Assembly: GCA_947494435.1 (NCBI GenBank)
Contig: CANLUY010000002.1
Coordinates: 62,001 to 126,000, forward strand
Direction: 5' to 3'
Length of the DNA stretch: 64,000 bases
Source: an uncultured Litoreibacter sp.
GTDB lineage: Bacteria > Pseudomonadota > Alphaproteobacteria > Rhodobacterales > Rhodobacteraceae
In this document: in pieces, positions 9,404-18,515 of the stretch
Layout of the letters: every line of letters starts with the position of its first letter
Position numbering within the stretch: the first letter of the stretch is position 1
Translations under genes and position numbers: made by a program
The notes under the pieces: model-generated
What the model was told of the DNA's origin: nothing
Seen by the model: the letters and a program-made list of their open reading frames with translations, nothing else
The model's database searches: none

Positions 9404-9754
9404 CCGCAGTAGAGTTCTTAGAACGACGCGGTGGACGCAAAGACCCTCTGGGGGAACTGGCAAGACAGGATAGAGGCTTCGGCTACAGGCTTGTTTTGTA
9501 AAGACTTCGGAGACGCAGGTCAGATCGTATGGGGGCGAAAGCCTCGGGGCGAAAAGGCGGTGTCAGTAGGGACGATGCGGGGGATCGCGGGGTCGCAAGG
9601 CCCATGTGGTTTCGGCTGAGAAGGGAGACCTTCGACAGCAAGCTGGGCCGGAATTCGCCCTCTGGGGGGACGTAAGGTTCAAGGAAGGCGTCAGGGGTGT
9701 CGCAAGGCACATGCAAGGGCTTCTACCCCGTGCACCTGACGCTTTTTCTTTTTC
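9404..9754 (+). ncRNA. Candidate structured non-coding RNA of about 350 nt, family not recognised
   Basis: This stretch has no credible protein but many local helices. Those I can draw are CCGC...GCGG enclosing GTTCT-T-AGAAC (9404-9431); CCTCT...AGAGG with inner CTG/CAG (9445-9476); GGGGC-GAAA-GCCTC (9532-9545); GGGTC-GCAA-GGCCC (9590-9603); GAAGG-GAGA-CCTTC (9620-9633); GTGTC-GCAA-GGCAC (9697-9710). Four of these are closed by GNRA tetraloops. The 3' end is a GC-rich stem followed by a T tract, which sets the strand as +. I compared it from memory with RNase P RNA, tmRNA, SRP RNA and 6S RNA and did not see their signature sequences. The 5' end is a guess. Confidence 0.5.
9688..9754 (+). terminator. 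Terminator of the candidate RNA
   Basis: GCGTCAGG (9688-9695) pairs perfectly with CCTGACGC (9735-9742), enclosing two small hairpins (GTGTC-GCAA-GGCAC and GGG...CCC), and is followed directly by TTTTTCTTTTTC. No protein gene on the + strand precedes it closely. Confidence 0.65.
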
Positions 9755-9899
9755 CGCCACTCAGTTTCGCGGGTCGCACAATTCTTAGCATCACATTGTA
9801 ATTCTTTGAAATTATGAGAAGAATAGTCAACGTTTCCCCATGAAATAGCGGGCCACACACCCCATATAACAAGCTGAACTCATGAAAAAGGGATGTGGC

Positions 9900-10172
9900 A
9901 TGTTTAAGTTCTTGTTTCGGAAGAAAGAGATTGAGGCCATCAAAGAAACACAACGCGAAACGGTCGAGCGTGCTGTTAAGGAACTCAACGAAATACTCGA
10001 GGGCATGGCGGAAAAGGCCAGAATTTCCGTCGATCTTCAATCTGGTTTGATTGATGTCGACCTACCAGAGCAGATGCCCGACGAAGCGCTTGCTCTGCCC
10101 GCGCCGGAGAAAGCAGAAACGGCTACGAAATCAGAAGAGACACCAGATGAAGAAAAACCAGCGGCGGCATAA
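9900..10172 (+). CDS. Small acidic-tailed hypothetical protein
   Basis: The 90-residue protein starts with a short basic stretch (MFKFLFRKKEIE) and a charged amphipathic helix (about residues 8-45, coiled-coil-like). It ends in a Pro/Glu-rich low-complexity tail. There is no signal peptide or known motif. I chose the ATG at 9900 because AAGGGA lies six bases upstream; the in-frame ATG at 9882 has no such site. The function is unknown. Confidence 0.55.
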   Translation: MFKFLFRKKEIEAIKETQRETVERAVKELNEILEGMAEKARISVDLQSGLIDVDLPEQMPDEALALPAPEKAETATKSEETPDEEKPAAA

Positions 10173-10284
10173 TCGCGGTTCAATTCTGCGAGTGCAAATC
10201 TCCCTCGTAATTAAAACGACGTTGGACTTCTCGGAGGGGAGGACAGCTAAGACTATCTCATCACAATTTTGATGGGATAGAAAA

Positions 10285-10533
10285 ATGAAAAACCTCCTTA
10301 TCGCCGCCGTAGCTCTGGGATCTCTCGCTGCTTGCGGCCCGCCTCAACCAGTTGTTCAGGCCTTCAATGGGGACAGCGTGACTGTGCAAACATTTGGTCC
10401 GCGGGTTGCGACGACCGATGCAGAGGCAAATCGAATTTGCAATAGTGCGGGTCGCGCGCGGGCGGAATACCTTTCCCGAAAAGCCACAGATAATCCGTAT
10501 CTGACAGATCATCTTTATGCATGCTTGGGATAG
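10285..10533 (+). CDS. Small predicted lipoprotein
   Basis: The 82-residue product has a classic lipobox (MKNLLIAAVALGSLAAC), so it should be lipidated at Cys17. The mature part is short and contains two more cysteines (ICNSAG and YACLG) that could form a disulfide in the periplasm. No family is recognised. It converges on the alpha/beta hydrolase gene four bases away. Confidence 0.65.
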   Translation: MKNLLIAAVALGSLAACGPPQPVVQAFNGDSVTVQTFGPRVATTDAEANRICNSAGRARAEYLSRKATDNPYLTDHLYACLG

Positions 10534-10537
10534 CGGA

Positions 10538-11290
10538 TTAAGACAACAGGAATACCCTGACGGATTTCTCAAAGTCACGCGGCTTTTCAGCGTGCAGCCA
10601 ATGCCCGGTTCCGGGCAACTTTGCAAAGCGCGCTTGCGGAAACAAAGGTTTTACCAGGCTACGATGCTCCGGCAGAACGTAGTCTGATGACCCTCCCGAC
10701 AGAAAAAGTGTGGGGCCACTAAACTGCCCGGCGATATCAGGAAAACCGATGATGTGGTCCATGTCGGCATCAAGAACGTCAAGGTTCAAACGCCATAGCT
10801 TATTTTTGATATCTAATGACTGAAGCAAAAACGCCCTGATACCATCTTCAGGTATTTTGTCTTTAAGCTGCCTGTCAGCATCGCCGCGGGTCGAAACGGT
10901 CGCAAGGTCTACACCACGCATGGCTTCAATCAAGTGTAATTGCGTGTGACCGTATCCAACTGGCGCGATGTCAGCGATGATCAGGCGTTTCACCAGTTCT
11001 GGGCGTGAAAGCGCTAGCATCATCGATGCTTTGCCGCCCATGGAGTGACCAAGTATATCACATGGGCCTATGGTATTTATCACCTCTGCTAGGTCATTCG
11101 CCATGTCTTCATAGGTATTTGTTGAAAAGCGCGGGCTCTCGCCATGATTGCGCATGTCGACGGCAATGACGTGAAAGTCGTTCGACAATCGCTTGGAAAT
11201 CACGCCCCAGTTGCGCGCGGACCCGAACAGACCGTGGGCGATCAGCAAGCGGGGGGACGTCGGCTCGCCATATGTCATACTGCGCAACAT
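10538..11290 (-). CDS. Alpha/beta hydrolase, YbfF-like esterase
   Basis: The 250-residue protein has the alpha/beta hydrolase pattern: oxyanion segment HGLFGSARNW, nucleophile elbow GHSMGG (Ser as nucleophile), a probable acid in the GSSDYV region, and catalytic His in GTGHWLHAEKP. The motif set and length match the YbfF acyl-CoA/ester hydrolase group. The substrate cannot be read from the sequence. I chose the ATG at 11290, which places the first beta strand normally; a longer frame to 11452 adds an unlikely extension that overlaps the divergent neighbour. Confidence 0.8.
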   Translation of the reverse strand: MLRSMTYGEPTSPRLLIAHGLFGSARNWGVISKRLSNDFHVIAVDMRNHGESPRFSTNTYEDMANDLAEVINTIGPCDILGHSMGGKASMMLALSRPELVKRLIIADIAPVGYGHTQLHLIEAMRGVDLATVSTRGDADRQLKDKIPEDGIRAFLLQSLDIKNKLWRLNLDVLDADMDHIIGFPDIAGQFSGPTLFLSGGSSDYVLPEHRSLVKPLFPQARFAKLPGTGHWLHAEKPRDFEKSVRVFLLS

Positions 11291-11375
11291 GGGGCAGGCG
11301 TAACATGGCGTATGGGGCTTGGAAAGATGAGCTGCAGAGTTGTATGCAGGACGTGGGGATAGGAGGTCGCTCGCG

Positions 11376-11747
11376 ATGGAACCATTGATAGTCCAACAGA
11401 TGACGACGCGTATTTTTGAGTTGCTGGAGGAGAAGCTGGGCGCAAAAGGCAAAACGCTTCAAAAACGGCTGGCCTACGTTAACCGCAAGCTGCCTGCCCG
11501 GGTAAAACGTGCGGGGGAAGCGCTGATCGACGCTCAAGCGCTCGCAGGTAATCCGCGCATGGCAATGCAGATTGATGGAGAGGCGTTCAGCGCGGCCTAC
11601 GATGAAATCAGCACTCATCTTTCGCAGATTGATAGCGCCGCAGAGCGATCTCGAAAGCGCTACAACATGATGGCCGCGATAGCGGCTCAAGTTCTGCTAT
11701 TTGGCACAGTCGTTGTTGCTTTTTTGATGTGGCGAGGCGTCCTCTGA
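11376..11747 (+). CDS. Hypothetical protein with C-terminal membrane anchor
   Basis: The 123-residue product is helical and charged for about 95 residues and ends with one hydrophobic helix (MAAIAAQVLLFGTVVVAFLMW). That suggests a tail-anchored inner-membrane protein with its body in the cytoplasm. AGGAGG lies about eight bases before the ATG at 11376, so that start was chosen. Its start region is divergent from the hydrolase gene. The function is unknown. Confidence 0.6.
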   Translation: MEPLIVQQMTTRIFELLEEKLGAKGKTLQKRLAYVNRKLPARVKRAGEALIDAQALAGNPRMAMQIDGEAFSAAYDEISTHLSQIDSAAERSRKRYNMMAAIAAQVLLFGTVVVAFLMWRGVL

Positions 11748-11764
11748 CGCCTCGCTTTTGGTAC

Positions 11765-12676
11765 TCAATGCGCGGGTCTGATGAATGTATCATTTCGAAG
11801 GTCACGCATCGCTTGCTGCAATTCTTCCTGCGTGTTCATGACAATTGGGCCATGCCAAGCGACCGGTTCCTCGATCGGCGCGCCTGATATCAGCAAAAAG
11901 CGTATCCCTTGCTCGCCTGCTTGTACTGTCACTTCGTCGCCGGTACCGAATTGCACGAGCGTGCGGTCGCCGGAGAGGTCGCGAATATTGACCTCTTCTC
12001 CCAGAACCTCCTTTTCCAAAAGAACGCCCGCAGGGTTGGACGCATCCCGGAAGCTACCGGACCCTTCGAAGACATAGGCGAAAGCCTTACGATATGTGTC
12101 GACCTTGAAGGTCTTTCTAACCCCTGCGGGCACGGTGATGTCTAGAAACTGTGGATCGGCCGCAATCCCGTCGACAGGACCTGTTTTGCCCCAGAACTCA
12201 CCAATGACGACACGAACCTTGGTGCCGTCATCATCGATAATTTCAGGAATTTCTGCGCCTTCGACATCCTGATAGCGCGGCGTCGTCATTTTCAGGCTCG
12301 CAGGCAAATTGGCCCAGAGTTGAAACCCGTGCATCTGGCCCAATGCGTTGCCCTTAGGCATTTCCTGATGCAAAATTCCGGAACCTGCTGTCATCCACTG
12401 GACGGAGCCAGCCCCCAAGACGCCCGTATTCCCGATGCTGTCGCTGTGTTCCACCTCACCGTTGAGAACATAGGTGATCGTCTCAATCCCACGATGTGGA
12501 TGCCAAGGAAAGCCGCGCTCGTAATGGGCAGGTACATCATTGCGGAAGTCATCCAGCATTAAGAAAGGATCAAGCATAGTAGGATCAGTGAAGCCAAAGG
12601 CGCGATGGAGATGAACGCCTGCACCTTCCATTGTGGGAGTGGCTTTGGATGTTTGTGTAACAGGTCTGATGGACAT
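11765..12676 (-). CDS. Pirin family bicupin protein
   Basis: The 303 residues form a bicupin. The N-terminal cupin has the pirin signature (PWHPHRGIETITYVLNGEVEH) and the later GILHQEMP, together supplying the three His and one Glu that bind Fe or another metal. The C-terminal cupin is present. Family members include redox-responsive cofactors and quercetin 2,3-dioxygenases; which applies here is unknown. It is a single gene on the minus strand. Confidence 0.9.
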   Translation of the reverse strand: MSIRPVTQTSKATPTMEGAGVHLHRAFGFTDPTMLDPFLMLDDFRNDVPAHYERGFPWHPHRGIETITYVLNGEVEHSDSIGNTGVLGAGSVQWMTAGSGILHQEMPKGNALGQMHGFQLWANLPASLKMTTPRYQDVEGAEIPEIIDDDGTKVRVVIGEFWGKTGPVDGIAADPQFLDITVPAGVRKTFKVDTYRKAFAYVFEGSGSFRDASNPAGVLLEKEVLGEEVNIRDLSGDRTLVQFGTGDEVTVQAGEQGIRFLLISGAPIEEPVAWHGPIVMNTQEELQQAMRDLRNDTFIRPAH

Positions 12677-12833
12677 GTGATGGTCCTCCTTCGCGCCTAA
12701 GATAGGGTGTGCGTCTCAACAGAACAATCGCAGCTGCGCGCCGTGTCTGTGCGTGATCGCAGAGGTCGCAAATAGATGCGACATGTCGGGCAGTGTCTTT
12801 GACGTTGCGCATAAACATAGGGAGATAGCGCGT

Positions 12834-13790
12834 ATGAAGATTGGTTTTATTGGACTTGGCAATGTCGGCGGCAAACTATCTGGCTCGTTAATCCGTAACG
12901 GTCTTGATGTGACTGTACGCGACTTGGACGCTACCTTGGTTGCTGCGGCGGTAGCCAAAGGCGCGAAATCGGCATCAAGCCCACGGGCGATGATGGATGC
13001 GTGCGATGTGGTTATCACTTGCCTGCCTCACCCAAGTATCTCTGCCGCAGTTGTTGAAGGCGATGACGGAGTGCTCGAAGCCTGCGGACCTGGAAAAATT
13101 TGGTTGGAGATGTCGACCACAGATGAGGCTGAAATCAAACGTCTTGGCGCAAAGGTCATTGCAAAGGGCGCGGCTGCTGTGGATTGCCCGGTTTCAGGCG
13201 GATGCCATCGTGCGGATACCGGCAACATTTCGATCTTTGCCGGCTGTGACCGCGATACATTTGAGCAGGTGTTGCCGCTACTGACAACGATGGGGCGTCG
13301 CGTTCTGCACACAGGGGCGCTTGGAACGGCGTCGATGTTGAAAGTCATGACGAATTATTTGGCGACAGCAAACCTGATTACCGTTTGTGAAGCTTTGACG
13401 GTTTCCAAAGCTGCGGGAATGGATTTGGCGACAACCTATGAGGCGATCAAGATTTCTTCGGGCACATCCTTCGCTCATGAAACTGAGAGCCAAGTTATAC
13501 TTAATGGCTCCCGTTGTGTCGATTTCACGATGGATTTGGTGCTCAAAGACATCGGCCTTTTTCAGGAGATTGCGGATCGCAATGGCGTTGGTCTCGAAAT
13601 TTCGCCAATGCTGATTGATATCTTCAAAGACGGTATGGAGCGTTTTGGTCAGCGGGCGCAATCGGACCGTATTATTGAACGATTGGAAGAGGCGACGGGC
13701 CTGTCTATCCGTGCTGATGGTTTCCCGGCAGAGTTGGTTGATGAGGAGCCGGAAGAACCCGGCTACGAAGTTGTGCCCAATCGCGCCTAG
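12834..13790 (+). CDS. NAD(P)-dependent beta-hydroxyacid dehydrogenase (3-hydroxyisobutyrate dehydrogenase-like)
   Basis: The 318-residue protein opens with a Rossmann fold (MKIGFIGLGNVGGKLSGSLI). It then shows the substrate-binding DCPVSGGCHRADTG segment and the catalytic-Lys helix (GTASMLKVMTNYLATANL). These are hallmarks of the HIBADH/tartronate semialdehyde reductase family, which oxidises or reduces short beta-hydroxyacids. The substrate is not defined by these motifs. GGGAG lies nine bases before the ATG at 12834. It is followed by an unrelated small membrane protein. Confidence 0.85.
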   Translation: MKIGFIGLGNVGGKLSGSLIRNGLDVTVRDLDATLVAAAVAKGAKSASSPRAMMDACDVVITCLPHPSISAAVVEGDDGVLEACGPGKIWLEMSTTDEAEIKRLGAKVIAKGAAAVDCPVSGGCHRADTGNISIFAGCDRDTFEQVLPLLTTMGRRVLHTGALGTASMLKVMTNYLATANLITVCEALTVSKAAGMDLATTYEAIKISSGTSFAHETESQVILNGSRCVDFTMDLVLKDIGLFQEIADRNGVGLEISPMLIDIFKDGMERFGQRAQSDRIIERLEEATGLSIRADGFPAELVDEEPEEPGYEVVPNRA

Positions 13791-13842
13791 CGCTTTCGAC
13801 CCGCAAAGGGTATGCGGAGCTGACTGTTAAAGGGGGCCGCAA

Positions 13843-14328
13843 ATGTCCGATGTGATCACTGGGATTGTTCCGTCCGCGCCTCGACGCGTGTTCGGCACAG
13901 GAGTGCTTTATGCGCTTGGCGCTGTTCTAATCTATGTGGCACTGACCAATCCACCAAGCTTGGTCTATGCAGTCTTTCTGATCGGGTTTGGGGCTGTGTC
14001 GCTTTTTGGCGGCTATACGATGTGGCAGGTGACGGGCCGGATGATTGAGCTGACCGAGGATGAGCTGCGGCTGTCCGATGGAACGCTGATCTGCAAAACC
14101 GCGGATCTGCATAAAGTTGACAGAAGCTTTTTCGCCTTCAAGCCCTCTAACGGTTTTCTTCTGACAACCAAGGCACGTTATCCAACGATGTGGGCGCCGG
14201 GGTTGTTGTGGCGCTTCGGCAAACGCATTGGTGTCGGTGGTGTGACGCCCGGATCGGACAGCAAAATCATGGCAGACACGATAGCGGCGATGATTGCGAC
14301 CCGTGACGGCGAAGTCCCGGGCCTTTAA
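13843..14328 (+). CDS. Hypothetical two-helix membrane protein
   Basis: The 161-residue product has two membrane helices (about 20-40 and 45-65) and a soluble C-terminal part containing MIELTEDELRLSDGTLI, which has a PH-like or YcxB-like beta character. It lies 52 bases after the dehydrogenase gene and may share its transcript. No function is recognised. Confidence 0.55.
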   Translation: MSDVITGIVPSAPRRVFGTGVLYALGAVLIYVALTNPPSLVYAVFLIGFGAVSLFGGYTMWQVTGRMIELTEDELRLSDGTLICKTADLHKVDRSFFAFKPSNGFLLTTKARYPTMWAPGLLWRFGKRIGVGGVTPGSDSKIMADTIAAMIATRDGEVPGL

Positions 14329-14366
14329 TCAACGATTTTTCTGTGGCGCCTAGGTTGGCAAACCGA

Positions 14367-14389
14367 GTAGCACCAAATTTCGGTGCTAC
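14367..14389. terminator. Hairpin between converging genes
   Basis: GTAGCACC (14367-14374) and GGTGCTAC (14382-14389) form an eight-pair stem with a seven-base loop between a rightward gene and the leftward glutamate dehydrogenase gene. There is no clear T tract on either side, so factor-independent termination is not assured. Confidence 0.4.
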
Positions 14390-14414
14390 CACTTTCGTTG
14401 TGTCCGTTCGCCTT

Positions 14415-15845
14415 CTAAAGGCCCTTGGCGCGATAGCTTCCGGCGATCCGTTCGATGGAGACAAGGTAGGCCGCAATGCGTAAGTCCTCGACATCATCGC
14501 GTTCGTGCCAAACCTTGCGCATCGCTTGGTAGGCTGTTCGCATCGTATCATCGAGGCCTGAACGGACCAATTCAAGCTCACCTGCACCTTGCATAAACTT
14601 GTCTTTAAAGTCCTTGGACAGCTCCCACCCGAGACCTTTATCCGCTGAGAGCCGTTCCAATTCATCAATCAACAAGCGGTGTTGTGCCTCCTCCTGACGC
14701 TTTTCCATACGACCAAACCGGATATGGCTGAGGTTCTTGACCCATTCGAAATAGGAAACCGTCACACCACCGGCGTTTGCGTACAGGTCAGGAATGATAA
14801 CGCAGCCTTTCTTGCGAAGGATTTCATCTGCGCCCGCAGTAACAGGGCCGTTCGCAGCTTCGATAATCAGCGGTGCTTTGATGTTTTTTGCGTTGCCGAG
14901 ATTGATCACGCCTTCTAGCGCGGCGGGAATGAGAATATCACACTCGTATTCGAGTGCAGCGCTGCCATCAGGCACATATGCGCCTTTCGGATAGCCTGTG
15001 ACGCCCCCGTGATCGCCGATCCACGCGCGCAAGTCTTCGATGTCGATGCCATCTTCGTTGTGAATGGCGCCGTCGCGTTCAATGACTGCAGTGATAAGAC
15101 AGCCGTCGTCTTCGCTCAAGAATTTGGCGGCGTGATAACCCACGTTGCCAAGGCCCTGCACTATGACGCGCTTTCCTTCGAGTGTGCCTTCAAGACCCGC
15201 TTTCGCGATATCTTCAGGGTAGCGGAAAAATTCTTGCAAAGCATATTCGACGCCGCGGCCCGTTGCCTCGGTCCGGCCTTGGATACCGCCAGCATTGATG
15301 GGTTTTCCGGTGACACAGGCACGGGAGTTGATGTCGGTTGTGTTCATCCGCGCATATTGATCCGCGATCCATGCCATCTCCCGCTCGCCTGTACCCATAT
15401 CTGGGGCAGGGACGTTTTGGGACGGGTGGATCAGATCGCGCTTTGCCAACTCATACGCAAAACGGCGCGTGATTTGCTCCAATTCATGATCTTCCCACTC
15501 GCGGGGGTCAATGCACAATCCGCCTTTTGAACCGCCAAAGGGGGTTTCAACTAGAGCGCATTTAAATGTCATCAACGCGGCAAGCGCCTCAACCTCGTCC
15601 TGATTGACACCCATCGAAAACCGGATGCCACCTTTTACGGGTTCCATATGTTCGGAATGGACCGCGCGATATCCTGTAAAAGTCTGCAGGTCACCGCGTA
15701 ACCGCACGCCAAACCTGACAGTGTAAGTCGCGTTACAAACACGAATCTTTTCTTCGAGGCCCGGAGACAAGTTCATCAGCTTGACTGCACGGCTGTACAT
15801 CAACTCGACTGAGTCGCGGAATGAGGGTTCGTTTGCTGTGCTCAT
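14415..15845 (-). CDS. gdhA: Glutamate dehydrogenase (Glu/Leu/Phe/Val family)
   Basis: The 476-residue enzyme interconverts glutamate with 2-oxoglutarate and ammonia. Visible motifs are the substrate site KGGIRFS, the catalytic-Lys segment PFGGSKGGLCIDP, NVPAPDMGTGE, and the NAD-binding GLGNVG. DLYANAGGVTVSYFEW is typical of the family. The length is a little above that of the usual hexameric enzyme. Leucine or phenylalanine dehydrogenases share the fold but are normally shorter. The sequence alone does not settle cofactor choice. Confidence 0.85.
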   Translation of the reverse strand: MSTANEPSFRDSVELMYSRAVKLMNLSPGLEEKIRVCNATYTVRFGVRLRGDLQTFTGYRAVHSEHMEPVKGGIRFSMGVNQDEVEALAALMTFKCALVETPFGGSKGGLCIDPREWEDHELEQITRRFAYELAKRDLIHPSQNVPAPDMGTGEREMAWIADQYARMNTTDINSRACVTGKPINAGGIQGRTEATGRGVEYALQEFFRYPEDIAKAGLEGTLEGKRVIVQGLGNVGYHAAKFLSEDDGCLITAVIERDGAIHNEDGIDIEDLRAWIGDHGGVTGYPKGAYVPDGSAALEYECDILIPAALEGVINLGNAKNIKAPLIIEAANGPVTAGADEILRKKGCVIIPDLYANAGGVTVSYFEWVKNLSHIRFGRMEKRQEEAQHRLLIDELERLSADKGLGWELSKDFKDKFMQGAGELELVRSGLDDTMRTAYQAMRKVWHERDDVEDLRIAAYLVSIERIAGSYRAKGL

Positions 15846-16178
15846 GGAGGCTCCTTGGGTAGGCTACGGTTTTGCGTGAAAAGTGACTAACAATTAGGCA
15901 GTTTAAGAACGGTTTCTTTTTCGACCTTACTCCACATTTCACAGAGGCCAACCGATTTCAGAACAAAGGTGTCGCCTTCAGCATGAAACTGGTCCGATTG
16001 ACCACGTTTTAGAAACAACGGATCAAAACGGTATTTTTTGTTCGTTAACAGATGGTTAATGCGCCTGATTTTGAACAGTTTTCGCCTAATTCTGGTCACA
16101 GTGATGGGGTCAGTTAGTCAACGGACGAATCTCGTTCGAAGTTCATTTGGCGCGTGCTGGCGCCGGGAAAGGGCGGTC
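15846..16178. other. Divergent intergenic region, no gene supported
   Basis: This AT-rich stretch lies between gdhA (leftward) and the Tad cluster (rightward). It must contain both promoters. I see no clear repeats or RNA-like hairpins. Confidence 0.35.
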
Positions 16179-17966
16179 ATGAGTGACTTTAAGAAGACGT
16201 TGGTGGAACGGAGCGGTCTGAGCCGCATAATCGATCGTGCGATGGGTTTTCGTTCCAGCGAACGTGGAACGATGGTCGCATTCAGCCTGTCACTATTCAC
16301 GATGATGATGTGGTCAGGGGGCATGGCTATTGATTTCATGCGCTATGAACATGACCGCGCCCACATTCAATATACGCTCGACCGCGCAGCACTTGCGGCG
16401 GCATCATTGAAGCAAACATTGCCTTGCGAAAACGTCGCCCGCGATTACTTCGATAAGGCCGGACTGGCGTCGACCCAAGTCACCGTCGATGGCCAATGTA
16501 CTCAATTATCTAAGGTAGTTGAGATTTCAGCTGATACCGAAGTGAAAAGCTTCTTCCTGAATTTGATGGGAATTGAGTCCACGAAAGCAGCTGCTCTTAG
16601 TATCGCGGAAGAAAGCGTTCAGGACGTTGAGATCAGCATGGTGCTCGATATTTCGGGGTCAATGGGCTGGGACGATGCAAGTGGCTCGCAAACGAAACTG
16701 GCATCGCTTCAAAAAGCGGCGAAGGAATTCCTGCGCACGCTGTTGATCGATGACAACAAAGATCGGGTGTCGATCAACATCATCCCTTACAACATGCAAG
16801 TAAATGCCGGCGAAGACGTCTTGGATTTGCTGAATGTCACCGATGAACATGACTATTCAAACTGCATTGATTTTGAGGAAGCCGATTTCAATACGGTCGA
16901 AATCTCAGCCGATGTCGCGAATGGTGGAGGCGGTGCCAACCTTGGTGATTTGAGCATCAATGACGGAACCGGTGGTGTCATGGGTACGGCTGACGAGTTG
17001 CAGCGCACCGGGCACTTTGACCCGTATTACACGACGATCAACCACCCCTCTATCAGCACCGATGACAATGTCTCGCGGTCGTTTGTTTGTTCAAACACGG
17101 AAGAAACTGAAATCACCCTGATGTCGCAAGACCTCGAAAGCCTTGAAGATGTCGTCGATGGTCTGACCGCTGGAGGGAACACTTCCATCGATTTGGGCGT
17201 GAAGTGGGGGTCCTACTTCCTAAACCCAAGTTCAAACGTTCTTCTTGGCGCATTGCCTGATGGATCGACAGCGCTTACGCCACATGGCCCGGCCAACTCC
17301 GATGGTGATCGCCCTGACAGCGAAATCCCTGCAGTTTTCCAAAACCGCCCATTCGCATATAATCGCGACAACACGATCAAAATTCTGGTCGTTATGACGG
17401 ATGGCGTGAATACGACGCAGTATACACTCGATGAAGACTACGCTGAGGGTGATTCGACGCTATATATTGACGAAAACCATCCAGGCGACGCCAACGGGAC
17501 ATGGTTGTCCCACTACAAATGGCGCTCAGGCAGCAACAATAACTACTTCATGTCCCGCGGTAACTACCATGAAGACTATTTCAGTGGCAGCCCGCGCCAC
17601 AGCTACCACGACAGAAAATTGAAGTGGCCCGAGGTATGGAATATTATGGGCGTGAAGTATTTCGCATATTACTTCAACTACGTGCGTGATTGGGATGCGA
17701 ACGAGTACTATTCGACCCGTGATGATGTTCTGGACTATATCTATGCTGGAACGAAGAACACGCGTCTGAATAACTCCTGCACCAAGGCCAAAGAAGCTGG
17801 TGTGCTCGTATTCGGAGTTGGTTTTGAAGTATCTGATGCGTCTGCAACAGTCATCCAGAACTGCGCGACCTCCGCAAGCCACTTCTACCGTGTTGAAGGG
17901 ACCGAGATTTCTCAAGCATTCGGCGCAATTGCGAACACAATTCAACGCCTGAAACTGACCAACTAA
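16179..17966 (+). CDS. TadG-like protein with von Willebrand A domain
   Basis: The 595-residue protein has a single N-terminal membrane segment within a Tad-like start (SSERGTMVAFSLSLFTMMMWSGG), as in TadE/TadG. A vWA domain opens at VLDISGSMGWDD; DxSGS is the first MIDAS element, with later MTDGVN, so it should bind a divalent ion. Long acidic and Tyr/Asn-rich inserts occur between vWA strands. TadG-type proteins act at the cell envelope in adhesion and Flp pilus assembly. The ATG at 16179 follows AAAGGG; upstream in-frame starts are less convincing. It is first of three co-directional genes. Confidence 0.8.
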   Translation: MSDFKKTLVERSGLSRIIDRAMGFRSSERGTMVAFSLSLFTMMMWSGGMAIDFMRYEHDRAHIQYTLDRAALAAASLKQTLPCENVARDYFDKAGLASTQVTVDGQCTQLSKVVEISADTEVKSFFLNLMGIESTKAAALSIAEESVQDVEISMVLDISGSMGWDDASGSQTKLASLQKAAKEFLRTLLIDDNKDRVSINIIPYNMQVNAGEDVLDLLNVTDEHDYSNCIDFEEADFNTVEISADVANGGGGANLGDLSINDGTGGVMGTADELQRTGHFDPYYTTINHPSISTDDNVSRSFVCSNTEETEITLMSQDLESLEDVVDGLTAGGNTSIDLGVKWGSYFLNPSSNVLLGALPDGSTALTPHGPANSDGDRPDSEIPAVFQNRPFAYNRDNTIKILVVMTDGVNTTQYTLDEDYAEGDSTLYIDENHPGDANGTWLSHYKWRSGSNNNYFMSRGNYHEDYFSGSPRHSYHDRKLKWPEVWNIMGVKYFAYYFNYVRDWDANEYYSTRDDVLDYIYAGTKNTRLNNSCTKAKEAGVLVFGVGFEVSDASATVIQNCATSASHFYRVEGTEISQAFGAIANTIQRLKLTN

Positions 17967-17981
17967 GGTCTGGAGAGAGTA

Positions 17982-18515
17982 ATGAGAAACTGGTTTAGAT
18001 TCTGGCGAAAAGCGAAACGGGAGGACGGCAATGCGACGGTTGAATTCGTCGTCGTCGTCCCGGTTTTCCTGCTGCTGTTTGCATCGATTTTCGAGCTTGG
18101 TCTTGCGACCGTTCGGTTAACGGTGCTGGAGCACGCGATGGATGAAACCATGCGTGACATCCGACTGAGCACAGACCAAGTCATTACTCATGATCAAATC
18201 CGCGATCGCCTCTGTGAACATGGCGGTCCCTTGGAGGATTGTAAGAACTCGTTGAAGGTCGAGATGGTCCTGATCGATCGGAACAATTTCACGCTGCCGG
18301 ACGTGCGTGCCACTTGTATCAACAAGGCAGAGGATGCGGATCCCGTTACAACCGTGATTACAAACGGTGCGGCGAACGACCTTATGTTCCTCAGGGTTTG
18401 CTACACGATCAACCCGCTTTTCCCATCTTATGGTTTAAGCGCGCAGCTGAAACGTGACCCGAATGGTGACATGCACATGGTGGCCACATCAATTTTTGCT
18501 CAGGAGCCATCTTGA
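17982..18515 (+). CDS. TadE-like pseudopilin
   Basis: The 177-residue protein has the TadE N-terminal pattern: a short basic lead, then GNATVEFVVVVPVFLLLF with the conserved Glu after the cleavage region and a long hydrophobic helix. The periplasmic part contains four Cys. TadE is a minor pseudopilin needed for Flp/Tad pilus or related adhesin systems. It follows the vWA protein after 15 bases and overlaps the next start. Confidence 0.8.
   Translation: MRNWFRFWRKAKREDGNATVEFVVVVPVFLLLFASIFELGLATVRLTVLEHAMDETMRDIRLSTDQVITHDQIRDRLCEHGGPLEDCKNSLKVEMVLIDRNNFTLPDVRATCINKAEDADPVTTVITNGAANDLMFLRVCYTINPLFPSYGLSAQLKRDPNGDMHMVATSIFAQEPS

Noticed and set aside
9404-9754. Assignment of the RNA candidate to RNase P, tmRNA, SRP or 6S RNA
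   Set aside because: Signature sequences of these RNAs as I know them (for example GAGGAAAGTCC, a tag ending in A-A, GGAAGGAAGCAGCC) are absent.
9431-9788. Short open frames on both strands in the 9.4-9.8 kb interval
   Set aside because: They have no recognisable protein pattern, no convincing start sites, and the same bases form RNA-like helices.
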